Origin: CAZMLC01 sp964567125
GTDB taxonomy: Bacteria > Verrucomicrobiota > Kiritimatiellia > RFP12 > UBA1067
Assembly: GCA_964567125.1 (NCBI GenBank)
Contig: CAZMLC010000004.1
Coordinates: forward strand, 1-64,000
DNA: 64,000 bases
Direction: 5' to 3'
Position 1 is the first letter of the stretch; every line of letters starts with the position of its first letter. Below the pieces are notes generated by a model, which was given only the letters and a program-made list of their open reading frames with translations, was not told the DNA's origin and did no database searches. Below, piece after piece: positions 44,653 to 53,227 of the stretch. A program made the position numbers and the translations under genes.

Positions 44653-45834
44653 ATGACAACTGGAAAAATAGTCGGTGTAAATGGCAACATGATCACGGTC
44701 GCCTTCGAAGGCGCTGTCGCGCAGAATGAAGTCGGGTATGCCTGTTTGAAGCAGACTTCAGGTTCGGAACAGCGGTTGATGAGCGAGATCGTGCGTATCC
44801 GTGGCCGCGTTGCAGACATGCAGGTTTTTGAAGATACGCGCGATCTGTGCGTGGGCGATCGCGTGGAGTTTTCCGGCGATCTTTTGGCGGCTGAGCTGGG
44901 ACCTGGCTTGTTGCGTCAGATTTATGATGGGCTGCAGAACCCGTTNNNNNNNNNNNNNNNNNNNNNNNNNNNNNNNNNNNNNNNNNNNNNNNNNNNNNNN
45001 NNNNNNNNNNNNNNNNNNNNNNNNNNNNNNNNNNNNNNNNNNNNNGCGGTGACGTTGGCCAGTTATTATCGCCAGATGGGGTTGCACGTGCTTTTGCTGG
45101 CGGATTCGACCTCGCGGTGGGCGCAGGCCTTGCGCGAATTGTCCGGCCGCTTGGAAGAGATTCCGGGTGATGAGGCTTTTCCTGCATATCTCGAATCGCT
45201 GATTGCGAACTTTTACGAGCGTGCCGGTATTGTGCGACTGAAAGACGGATCTGTGGGATCGGTCACGATTGGCGGTACGGTTTCGCCGGCAGGCGGTAAC
45301 TTCGACGAACCTGTGACGCAGGCGACATTGAAGGTCGTGGGCGCGTTTCACGGGCTTTCACGCGCGCGTTCGGATGCGCGCCGTTACCCGGCCATCGATC
45401 CGCTGGAAAGCTGGAGCAAATACAAGAGCGTGATCGAGAAGGATCGCGTGGAACGCTTGCGCAAGATTTTGCAGGCCGGTAACAACGTGGCGCAGATGAT
45501 GAAGGTCGTGGGCGAAGAGGGCACCAGCAATAAGGACTTTATCATCTATCTGAAAGCGGAATTGCTGGATGCGGTGTATCTGCAGCAGGACGCCTTCAAC
45601 GATGCCGATGCGGCAACGCCGGCGGAGCGTCAGCGCGATATGTTCAGTGTGGTCGAGACGGGCATGATGACCGACTACAATTTTGAGGAGAAATCGGTCG
45701 CGCGCAAATTTTTCCAAAGCGTGACGCAGGCGTTTATTGACTGGAACCTGACGGACGTGAAATCGTCTGATTTCATGCCGCGCCGCGAGGCCATTCTAAA
45801 GATGATCAAGGATGTTGCGGAAGGTGTTGCATAA
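44653..45834 (+). CDS. V-type ATP synthase/ATPase catalytic subunit A, interrupted by an assembly gap
   Basis: The first 97 codons (GKIVGVNGNMITVAFEGAVA onwards) are the beta-barrel N-terminus of subunit A. The last 262 codons hold ADSTSRWAQALRELSGRLEE, SVTIGGTVSPAGGNFDEPVT and YPAIDPLESWSKY, all subunit A rather than B. Between them are 100 Ns. Family length is about 580-590 residues, so roughly 220 residues, including the Walker A loop and the bulge domain, are missing from the assembly; the N-run is a placeholder of unknown true length. No subunit B, D, I or K gene follows in the window. Confidence 0.9.
   Translation: MTTGKIVGVNGNMITVAFEGAVAQNEVGYACLKQTSGSEQRLMSEIVRIRGRVADMQVFEDTRDLCVGDRVEFSGDLLAAELGPGLLRQIYDGLQNPXXXXXXXXXXXXXXXXXXXXXXXXXXXXXXXXXXAVTLASYYRQMGLHVLLLADSTSRWAQALRELSGRLEEIPGDEAFPAYLESLIANFYERAGIVRLKDGSVGSVTIGGTVSPAGGNFDEPVTQATLKVVGAFHGLSRARSDARRYPAIDPLESWSKYKSVIEKDRVERLRKILQAGNNVAQMMKVVGEEGTSNKDFIIYLKAELLDAVYLQQDAFNDADAATPAERQRDMFSVVETGMMTDYNFEEKSVARKFFQSVTQAFIDWNLTDVKSSDFMPRREAILKMIKDVAEGVA
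44946..45045. other. Assembly gap (100 N) inside V-ATPase subunit A
   Basis: Exactly 100 Ns, the usual placeholder for a gap of unknown size. From the protein family length, about 650-700 bases are missing. The frame on both sides agrees only by chance. Confidence 0.97.
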
Positions 45835-45915
45835 CGTGTCGCGTTGGACGGAAAATGCCGCGTGCGCACGGTTTGTGCATGACTAAGGGATAGGGTTCGA
45901 GGAGCGTAGCAGGAT

Positions 45916-46674
45916 ATGAAGACGAGTACAGGATTCTTGATTGGTGGTATTTTTTGCGCGCTTGCAGGCGCAGGCCTTGAGTATGCGCGCAACCAGTTCG
46001 TTGTGATTCCTGGGCTACTCGCCCGCATTGCGGCTGAACAGGAAGGACCGAATGAGCATGAATCGCCTCGCGTCGTGCGCGTGATTGATGAGTCCGCGCA
46101 AAATGAAGTTGTTCTGCTGAAAAAGCGCATTGAAGATTTAGAGGCGCAAGCGCGCGCGGAAGAGCAGAGCGTCGTTTTGCCCTCTGCGCCCGCATCGGGC
46201 GGACCTGTTCAGGTCGCTGAAGAGCAACGGCCGCCGCGGACCAATCAAGTCTCCCGTTTCCGTTCACAGATTACGCCTGAGCAACGCGAAGAGCGCCGCC
46301 TTTTTATGGAACAGACCATGGCCGCGCACTACAGTTTTCTTGAAAACGTGGACCAGAAAAACATGGATCAGGCGCAACGTGAGAACCACGCCAAGTTGCT
46401 CGAAAAAGTTGCGCAGATGAACGAGTTGCGCAACGCGTTGGAGGCCAGTAACGAACGTCCCAGTCCTGAGACGATCCAGCTGCTGCGTGAAACGGGCGGT
46501 GAGTTGCGCGAGCTGTACGCTGCGGAACGGCAATATATGTTACAATCGCTGGGTCGCTCAACAGGATTAAACAGCGAGCAGTCCGCAGCCTTTGCGGAAC
46601 AGATCCAGCAGATTTACCAAAACACAGGTAGCATGCCGCATTTCATGGGTGGTGGTCGCGGCGGACGTCACTGA
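45916..46674 (+). CDS. Uncharacterised membrane-anchored coiled-coil protein
   Basis: 252 residues. One N-terminal hydrophobic helix (TGFLIGGIFCALAGAGLEYA) acts as anchor or signal. It is followed by a coiled coil (VVLLKKRIEDLEAQARAEEQ), a Pro-rich linker, and a helical domain of about 130 residues starting QITPEQREERRLFMEQTM that recalls Spy/CpxP-type LTxxQ helices, though not clearly enough to assign. It ends in a Gly/Arg/His tail (GGGRGGRH). AGGAG precedes the ATG by several bases. It is convergent with ftsZ. Function unknown; exposure to the periplasm is likely. Confidence 0.7.
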   Translation: MKTSTGFLIGGIFCALAGAGLEYARNQFVVIPGLLARIAAEQEGPNEHESPRVVRVIDESAQNEVVLLKKRIEDLEAQARAEEQSVVLPSAPASGGPVQVAEEQRPPRTNQVSRFRSQITPEQREERRLFMEQTMAAHYSFLENVDQKNMDQAQRENHAKLLEKVAQMNELRNALEASNERPSPETIQLLRETGGELRELYAAERQYMLQSLGRSTGLNSEQSAAFAEQIQQIYQNTGSMPHFMGGGRGGRH

Positions 46675-46696
46675 GAAGCCGCGCCGCGCAACGCGG

Positions 46697-47896
46697 TTAA
46701 CGCTCCAGGATAATATCACGGCGCTGATAGGTCGGAATATCGAGGTCCTGTCCATTCCAGAGCGTCGGGTCCACGTTGTGGAATCGTCCGCGTCCCTTAT
46801 CGATGGACGCAAGCTTGCCAGCCCTACTTGATGCCTTACTCCGCTTACCTGTTACAGGAATTGCAATATCAGCCAAGGGCGGCTCAATGCCTGTGCTGAT
46901 CTCATGCAGTGTCGGGATTTGCTGGGGAGCAGCGGCTGTCTGCATGGGCATTGCATTCTCAAATGCGAAGATGACCACGGAGATTTTTCCCTGAAGCTGG
47001 TTGTCAAGAACCGTACCCAATTCGATGTGCGTCGTCTTTTTGCAGAGCGACGAGATCGCGGTCATGATGGAGTCGATCTCTTTCAAGCGCAGATCATCGC
47101 CCGCCAGGATACCGACCAGCACGGTCTTGGCTTTGCCGAGAATATCGCCGGAACGCAGGACTTTGCTGGCCTTGAGTCGCAACGAGAGATCCATCATGCG
47201 CACGTGGCCTGTATCTTCGAAGCTGGCAAAGTGGCTGATACCGCCATGGCGCACCATCATGTTCAGCCGCGAACTGTCCAGACTGATGTAACCGGGCTGC
47301 GCAACCAGACGGAAGAGCAGCGTGAGCCCATCAGCCAGAAAGGTATTGGCCTGGACAATGGCGGTCGAGAGTGGCTCATTGAGCAAGGACGCATACAGCG
47401 TGTCGAGCGGTAAAGTCACCAGTGCGTCGGCATACTCTTCAATCATGGGCACGGTGCGTTCTGCAGTTTGCTGGCGCGAAGCGCCTTCCATCTTAAACGG
47501 AAGCGTGATGACGCAGCAGGTCGCGATGCCGAGACTGTGCAGATGTTTGACGACATCCGCAACCGCGCCGCTGCCTGTGCCTGACCCCAAGCAGGCCAAC
47601 AGCATGACGGTGCGGACCCCTTGCAGATGAGGCGTGAGCGTTTCAATATCGTCTTGAATAGCCATGCGGCCTTTGATGCAGTCTCCGCCGGTTCCGCGAC
47701 CTGCCAGCCGCGTTCCGCCAAGGAGCAGGGTGGGAATACCCTTTTCAGCGATATAGGCGAGCGCAGAGGCGTCGGTGTCGATGCACAATGCGCGCAGGGG
47801 CAGTTGGTCATTTTGGACGATGTCCGCAACGATCATCGAGGCACCTCCGCCGATGCCGAGAAGAAGAATGTCCGAAGGTTGGGGCTGTGTGGGCAT
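46697..47896 (-). CDS. ftsZ: Divergent cell-division GTPase FtsZ
   Basis: 399 residues, with the tubulin/FtsZ fold. The GTP-binding loops are altered: LGIGGGASM in place of GVGGGGGNA, and GSGTGSG (residues 104-110) in place of GGGTGTG. In the T7 loop the motif NxDxxD reads SLDSSR (residues 205-210): the first Asn is Ser, Asp207 is kept, and the catalytic Asp (E. coli Asp212) is Arg210. The C-terminal peptide DLDIPTYQRRDIILER is retained, so binding to FtsA is probably kept. It is last in the sppA-murCB-ddl-ftsQ-ftsA-ftsZ order. GTP hydrolysis is likely slow or lost, which is an inference. Confidence 0.9.
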   Translation of the reverse strand: MPTQPQPSDILLLGIGGGASMIVADIVQNDQLPLRALCIDTDASALAYIAEKGIPTLLLGGTRLAGRGTGGDCIKGRMAIQDDIETLTPHLQGVRTVMLLACLGSGTGSGAVADVVKHLHSLGIATCCVITLPFKMEGASRQQTAERTVPMIEEYADALVTLPLDTLYASLLNEPLSTAIVQANTFLADGLTLLFRLVAQPGYISLDSSRLNMMVRHGGISHFASFEDTGHVRMMDLSLRLKASKVLRSGDILGKAKTVLVGILAGDDLRLKEIDSIMTAISSLCKKTTHIELGTVLDNQLQGKISVVIFAFENAMPMQTAAAPQQIPTLHEISTGIEPPLADIAIPVTGKRSKASSRAGKLASIDKGRGRFHNVDPTLWNGQDLDIPTYQRRDIILER

Positions 47897-47898
47897 GG

Positions 47899-49089
47899 CT
47901 ATGATCCCTTTGTGAAGAGCGTTAAGATTTTGTCGAAGATGCCGCGGCGGCTGTTGCCCATATTGGCATACATGAGCGCACCGGCTGCGGCGGTTAACGC
48001 GGCAGGGTTGTCCGCCTTTTCAAGTCCGTCGACATTCGTTGGCAGTCCGATGGTGCAGGGTGCTCTGAAGACGTGCTGTGCGAGGTCGACAACGCCTTTG
48101 AGGTATGCACCGCCGCCCGTGATGACAACGCCTGCTCCCACATGTTGCAGGATGCCGGCCTGATTGAGTTTGCTGAGGACTACGCGGAAGATTTCATCCA
48201 TGCGCGCATTGATCACGGTTTGCAGCGCGCGTGGATGGATCGTGCGTTCCTCGCGACCGAGATCAGCGCCGATCTTGATGCGCGGGGTTGTACTGTCCGC
48301 GGTCAACATGGCGGCGCCAAACGAACGCTTGATGTCTTCAGCGTTATTGCCGGGGATATTGAAGGCCAGGGCGATGTCGTTCGTGACATGATCGCCACCC
48401 ACAGCGATGCACCCAGCGGCGCACATCACATCGTTGCAGTAGGCCACATAGCTGGTGGTCCCTCCGCCAAGATTGATCAGGACAACGCCGTTGCGTTTCT
48501 GCTCAGGAGTCAAGGTTGAAAGCGCGGAGACAACGCCCGAAAAGACGACATCGTTGACGTTCAGCTGCATGCTTTTCGCGGCGGTTACCGCATTCTCAAT
48601 GCGATTTTTCGTGCCATGGATCGCCAGCACGCTTGTGGAGAGCACGTTGCAGCGCATCCCCAGGGGGTCAACAACACCGGGCTGGTCGTCGAGCATAAAG
48701 GTTTGCTCAATGGTATGGAGAATCTGACGGTCTGCGTCTAACGGAACGGCGCGTGCAATCTCTTTGACATCGTCGATGTCCTCGCGGATGACGATACGAT
48801 CATGCGAGCGGATTGCTGTGGTTCCTGAATTGGTGTTGGCCTGGATGTGATTCCCGGAGATGATCTGGATCACTTGCCAGATTTCGGTATCGGCCATTTT
48901 CTCCGCCTGTTTCAAGGCGCTCTCAATGCCGGAGCTAACCTGCTTCAGGTCTGAAATCTGTCCTTTACGGACGCCAATGGTCGGGCAGATACCCACGCCG
49001 ATGACTTTGACGCGTCCCAGTTCCCCTGTTTCACCGACGCTCACGACGGTGCGCGATGTGCCTATTTCTAACGCTACTGCAAGCGACAT
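47899..49089 (-). CDS. ftsA: Cell-division protein FtsA
   Basis: 396 residues, an actin-like ATPase that tethers FtsZ to the membrane. Phosphate-1 motif ALEIGTSRTVVSVGE, the 1C domain (KVIGVGICPTIGVRKGQISD), phosphate-2 motif VVLINLGGGTTSYVAYC, and adenosine motif GVVITGGGAYLKGV. The last 20 residues (MGNSRRGIFDKILTLFTKGS) form a probable amphipathic membrane-targeting helix, as in other FtsA. AAGGAC precedes the ATG. Two bases separate its stop from ftsZ. Confidence 0.95.
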   Translation of the reverse strand: MSLAVALEIGTSRTVVSVGETGELGRVKVIGVGICPTIGVRKGQISDLKQVSSGIESALKQAEKMADTEIWQVIQIISGNHIQANTNSGTTAIRSHDRIVIREDIDDVKEIARAVPLDADRQILHTIEQTFMLDDQPGVVDPLGMRCNVLSTSVLAIHGTKNRIENAVTAAKSMQLNVNDVVFSGVVSALSTLTPEQKRNGVVLINLGGGTTSYVAYCNDVMCAAGCIAVGGDHVTNDIALAFNIPGNNAEDIKRSFGAAMLTADSTTPRIKIGADLGREERTIHPRALQTVINARMDEIFRVVLSKLNQAGILQHVGAGVVITGGGAYLKGVVDLAQHVFRAPCTIGLPTNVDGLEKADNPAALTAAAGALMYANMGNSRRGIFDKILTLFTKGS

Positions 49090-49104
49090 AACAAAGTCCT
49101 TTTT

Positions 49105-49989
49105 TTACTCTAAGACAGGAAGTCGTGCGGTGATCCGTCCAGGAACACGCGCATCAAAGATTCTGCACATGCGCCCCGCCTCGCTCTCCATGATGGTGCC
49201 GAGCTGATCAAAATGCTTTTGCATGGAGTAGAAGGTGTTTTTCTCATCATCCTCCATGCCGGGCCATGCGAAGTTCGCCATGCGGTGATCGGAAAAGGTG
49301 AGCTGAAAGAACTCTTCCTGTTTGACATCGATGACCAGAATGCGCGACTTGCACTCTGGACGCGATGCGTTCTCCACGAGGCGCACGGCAGAGAGGGCAA
49401 TGCCATGAAGCTGGTCGCCCGGTTTGATTTGCGAAAGCGAGTCCGCGCCTTGGATGAGCGGCAATCGGCCCGTGCCTGCGTAACGGACGAAGACGATACC
49501 CTCTTCATCGGTGACGCATCCGTTCTGTCCGAGGCGGGCAATGGGTTCACGTTCAACAACCGAGATGGTGAGTTTGTCGGGCAAGCGGCGGACAATGCTC
49601 AATTCGCGGATATTCGGAGCCCACTCCATGAGATCGCGGCGGCGTTTGTCGATCGGGATCGAGAAGAGATTCACTCCCTCCTTGAGCTGCAAAACTTCGA
49701 GCAGCAAATCGGGCGTGAGCGTCTTGCCGGTTGTGATCGTCACGTTGCGGCGGACATCTTTCAGCGTGAAGAGATTTTCCGATTTCAGATAACAGTTGAC
49801 CAAGGCGTACCAGAGTCCCCAGATCGTCAAAAGACCGACGAGGAAGAGGCTTAGGACGAGGATAAAGACCCACATGCGCGGCGAAATATCATACATCACA
49901 TCGGGCATGCGATGTGATGAACGCTGCGCACGTTCCGTGCGTTGGACGGTTCTTTTGCGCGTCTTAAAGATGTTCAGTTGAATACCCAT
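49105..49989 (-). CDS. ftsQ: Cell-division protein FtsQ/DivIB
   Basis: 294 residues with the usual topology: a basic cytoplasmic N-terminus (TRKRTVQRTERAQRSS), one membrane helix (about 38-62, FILVLSLFLVGLLTIWGLWY), then a POTRA domain (LFTLKDVRRNVTITTGKTLT) and a beta domain containing KLTISVVEREPIARLG. It links early and late divisome proteins. The gene has no clear ribosome site and starts six bases after ddl, so translation is probably coupled. Confidence 0.88.
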   Translation of the reverse strand: MGIQLNIFKTRKRTVQRTERAQRSSHRMPDVMYDISPRMWVFILVLSLFLVGLLTIWGLWYALVNCYLKSENLFTLKDVRRNVTITTGKTLTPDLLLEVLQLKEGVNLFSIPIDKRRRDLMEWAPNIRELSIVRRLPDKLTISVVEREPIARLGQNGCVTDEEGIVFVRYAGTGRLPLIQGADSLSQIKPGDQLHGIALSAVRLVENASRPECKSRILVIDVKQEEFFQLTFSDHRMANFAWPGMEDDEKNTFYSMQKHFDQLGTIMESEAGRMCRIFDARVPGRITARLPVLE

Positions 49990-49995
49990 AGGCGA

Positions 49996-50889
49996 TTAAT
50001 CGTGCGTTGCGTAATCTAGGATTTTTAAGCACAGGTCGCTGAAGGAATACCCGGCCCGTGCAGCCGCTTTCGGGAGCAAACTCGTTGCAGTGAATCCTGG
50101 GATGGTATTGATTTCAAGGATAAAGGGTTCACCTTCCGGCGTAACGCGGAAATCGACGCGGCTCATGCCGCGACAACCGATGGTCTTGAATGCTGCAAGC
50201 GCGAGCGCCTGACACTGTTGAGTGATCGGCTGGTCCGCAGCTTCTTCGGGGAAGAGGTAGCGCGTCTGCCCCGGCGTATACTTCTCTGTAAAACCATACC
50301 AGCTGTTGGGCGCTGCAATTTCAACCACAGGCAGGGCTGTTTCACCGACGATCCCCACGGTCCATTCGCGTCCCGGAACGTAGGCCTCGACCAGGACTTC
50401 ACCCTGAGGATCAGCGGCGCGGGCTAACGCGACAGCCTTTTCCCACTGCGTCCATTCCGTGACTTTCGAGATACCGACACTGGAACCGTCACGCGGTGGT
50501 TTCACCACGAGCGGCAGCGGCAGCTGCGTGGTTACATGCGGTGCCGGCAAACATTCGAACGCCGCGGTCGGAAGACCGGCTGCGATCAAGCGTTTTTTCG
50601 TTTCGATTTTATCCATGGCGATGCGGCTTGCGCATGCGCCCGGACCTGTGTAGGGGATACCCCGTTTATCGAGCGCAGCCTGTACGCCGCCATCTTCGCC
50701 ATATCCGCCGTGGAGTGCGAGAAAAACGACGTCGATGTCGTCGGGCAATACCGCGAGATCATTGGTCTCTAAGACAACAGGGACAACGGTTCTGCCTGCT
50801 GCCTCCAGCGCCGCGACGACCGCTGTTCCTGATTTTAACGAGACCTCGCGTTCGTGCGAGGTTCCACCCATAATGACTGCAATTTTCAT
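49996..50889 (-). CDS. ddl: D-alanine--D-alanine ligase
   Basis: 297 residues from the ATG at 50889 (MKIAVIMGGTSHEREVSLKS). ATP-grasp fold; it joins two D-alanines for the peptidoglycan stem. Visible motifs: HGGYGEDGGVQAALD, YTGPGACASRIAMDK, VKPPRDGSSVGISKV and the metal site EPFILEINTIPGFTATSL. The omega-loop region has YTPGQTRYLFPEE, of the usual D-Ala-specific Tyr type. It lies between murC-murB and ftsQ, a standard place in the division cluster. Confidence 0.95.
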   Translation of the reverse strand: MKIAVIMGGTSHEREVSLKSGTAVVAALEAAGRTVVPVVLETNDLAVLPDDIDVVFLALHGGYGEDGGVQAALDKRGIPYTGPGACASRIAMDKIETKKRLIAAGLPTAAFECLPAPHVTTQLPLPLVVKPPRDGSSVGISKVTEWTQWEKAVALARAADPQGEVLVEAYVPGREWTVGIVGETALPVVEIAAPNSWYGFTEKYTPGQTRYLFPEEAADQPITQQCQALALAAFKTIGCRGMSRVDFRVTPEGEPFILEINTIPGFTATSLLPKAAARAGYSFSDLCLKILDYATHD

Positions 50890-50910
50890 GATTGATTCCA
50901 CCTGTACAAT

Positions 50911-53220
50911 CTATTCGACCCGCAAACCACATACTTCGGGTTTCAGTTCAATGCCTGCACCATACTGCGCACGCATCTGCAAGACCTGCACCAGTGCCAG
51001 GACATCCGAAGCGTAAGCATGCGCTTCTGTTGCGATAATATTCGCGTGAAACTCCGTCACTTTCGCACCGCCGATCGTCCGCCCTTTACATCCTACTTGA
51101 TCGAGGATCCGTCCCGCTGAAGAACCTTCCGGATTCTTAAACACAGAGCCTGCTGTCCGCAATCCGGACAGGGGAACACGCTTCTTGCGGAATGCCTCGC
51201 GTAGGTTGCGGATGGTCGCCGGGTCACTCCGGTCAAGACGTACTTTACAGGTCAATGCCAGCGCATGATTCAAATAGGCGCAGGTACGATACCCAAACCC
51301 AAGGAATGGTGTTTCCACTATAGCAGATGTATGGTCTGAATTCAAACAGCGAATCCACTCCACGCGCGATCCGATTTCAGCGCCGTGCGCGCCGGCATTC
51401 ATGCGTAGCCATCCGCCCAGTGAACCTGGGACGCCGTCGAGAAATTCGAGGCCGGAAAAACCCTCCCGGGTCAGCTTTTCAAGTAGCGCTGGACCGGGCC
51501 AGCCGCAGCCGAGGATCAGACCGCCATCCGTATCGATCGCATAGGTCCGCTCCGCTCCTTTTGCGAGGCGCAGCGCAACGCCGGGCTGGCAGAGGTCGCT
51601 GATCCAGCTGTTGGCGCCCATGCCGAAGAACCGCCACGGGCAGGCTGTTTGTCCGCACTGCCGGATCACGGCTTCCAGCGCTTCGGACGAGGCGCATTCA
51701 ATGGCCCATTCGTAGCGGCCGCCCACATGATAGGTCGACCAGTTTGCCAGTACAGGCCATTCTTCAAGCGCAATGCCTGGAAGCGCACTGAAGGCCTGTG
51801 TTCGGGCATCGTGCACGGCGGTTTGAGCGGCGCGCGTGGCGCAGTCGCGCTGCGCACGCGTGGCGAGCTGAATGATATCGCCCGCGCCTGCGAGTACAAT
51901 CAGATCGCCGGGCTGGCTTGTCAGGAAGACGTGCGTCCAGGCTTCGTCCAGCGAGCGCGCTAACGCGACCTTCTGGTGCGGATAGGTTGCGCGAAAATGC
52001 GCATAGAGGTCGGCGCTGGTTCCGCCTTCGCAGGGCTTTTCCGACGCCGCGTAAACAGGCAGGAGGATCACTTCATCCGCACTGTGCAGGGCCGCAGGGA
52101 ACTCGGCACCCAGCGCGCGGGTTCGCGTATAGCGATGGGGCTGGAAGAGCACGCGGAGCCGCGCAGGGTTGCGGATTTTCGCCATGCTCAGGGCTGCGGC
52201 CAGTTCAATGGGATGGTGCGCATAGTCTGCGATCACGGTCAGATTCTCATCTTGCGCGATCGTCTCAAAGCGGCGCCCCGGCAATTCGCTGCATGCCGTG
52301 CTCAGGTGAGATATGCAGGCGTCGAGAGGAAGCCCTGCAAGATGTGCGGCGGCCAAAGCCGCCAGCGCGTTGAGAATGTTGTGCCTGCCGGTTACAGGCA
52401 GCGTCAGTGTTGCCTGGAACACCGTGCGGAAATAGAGGTCGAACTGCGCCGTGGAGGCTGTGAGCTGAACCGCCTCCGCGCGCATATCCGCGGCAGCATC
52501 AAACCCATAGGTGAGGCACGGTACGCGCGGATTGCTCTGGGCGATCTCAAACGCGCGTGCATGGTCGCGGCATACGGCGATGCCGTGCGTTGTTTGCCGG
52601 ACCGCCTGACGGAAACAGTCAAAAAGCGCGGTTTCGTCGGCAAAGTGTTCAAGATGGTCGAGATCCGTGTTGGTGAGGACCAGGATTTTCGGCGCATAGA
52701 GGGCGAGCGTACCATCGCTTTCGTCGGCTTCAACCACGAGGATATCGCTGCGATCGGTCCCAGCCACGCATTCAAGGGCTGGCGTGTATCCGCCGATGCA
52801 CCAGTTCGGTTTTTTATCCAGTTCCTGCAAGAGCCGGGTGATAAAACAGCTGGTGGTGGTCTTGCCGTGCGTGCCGCACACCGCGATGCCCCAGCGGGCA
52901 TTGACTAAGCTTGCGAGAACTTCACCGCGGGAGAAGATCGGGATCCCTTGGGCTTGCGCGGCGCGCCGTTCCGGATGGTCCGGTGCGATTGCCGGCGTAA
53001 CGACCAGCAGATCCGCAGTGTCCACGTGGCGGGGATCGTGGTGATCATCGATGGCGATCTGCACATCATTCAGCCACGCATGCAGCGCATTGACGTGCGC
53101 ATCGCATCCCGTAACCTGCCAGCCGAGCTGCTTCACGTGATAGGCTACACCAGCCATGCCGATGCCGCAGATGCCTTGAAAATGGGCACGGCCGGGTTTC
53201 GTCCAATCCATGGGCCTCAT
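50911..53220 (-). CDS. murC-murB: Fused UDP-MurNAc--alanine ligase / UDP-MurNAc dehydrogenase
   Basis: 769 residues from the ATG at 53220 (AGGA upstream). Residues 1-460 are MurC: dinucleotide loop FQGICGIGMAGVA, ATP loop CGTHGKTTTSCFI, VVEADESDGTLALY and DYAHHPIELAAAL. Residues 480-769 are MurB, FAD-binding: FGMGANSWISD, LDGVPGSLGGWLRMNAGAHG, and the proton-donating Ser in LRTAGSVFKNPEGSSAG. MurB makes UDP-MurNAc and MurC adds L-alanine, so the two are consecutive steps in one chain. It starts seven bases after sppA and is followed by ddl. Confidence 0.94.
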   Translation of the reverse strand: MRPMDWTKPGRAHFQGICGIGMAGVAYHVKQLGWQVTGCDAHVNALHAWLNDVQIAIDDHHDPRHVDTADLLVVTPAIAPDHPERRAAQAQGIPIFSRGEVLASLVNARWGIAVCGTHGKTTTSCFITRLLQELDKKPNWCIGGYTPALECVAGTDRSDILVVEADESDGTLALYAPKILVLTNTDLDHLEHFADETALFDCFRQAVRQTTHGIAVCRDHARAFEIAQSNPRVPCLTYGFDAAADMRAEAVQLTASTAQFDLYFRTVFQATLTLPVTGRHNILNALAALAAAHLAGLPLDACISHLSTACSELPGRRFETIAQDENLTVIADYAHHPIELAAALSMAKIRNPARLRVLFQPHRYTRTRALGAEFPAALHSADEVILLPVYAASEKPCEGGTSADLYAHFRATYPHQKVALARSLDEAWTHVFLTSQPGDLIVLAGAGDIIQLATRAQRDCATRAAQTAVHDARTQAFSALPGIALEEWPVLANWSTYHVGGRYEWAIECASSEALEAVIRQCGQTACPWRFFGMGANSWISDLCQPGVALRLAKGAERTYAIDTDGGLILGCGWPGPALLEKLTREGFSGLEFLDGVPGSLGGWLRMNAGAHGAEIGSRVEWIRCLNSDHTSAIVETPFLGFGYRTCAYLNHALALTCKVRLDRSDPATIRNLREAFRKKRVPLSGLRTAGSVFKNPEGSSAGRILDQVGCKGRTIGGAKVTEFHANIIATEAHAYASDVLALVQVLQMRAQYGAGIELKPEVCGLRVE

Positions 53221-53227
53221 GTTCGTC

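Noticed and set aside
45046..45834. Post-gap segment as V-ATPase subunit B
   Set aside because: The ADSTSRWAQALRE stretch and the SPAGGNF region are diagnostic of subunit A.
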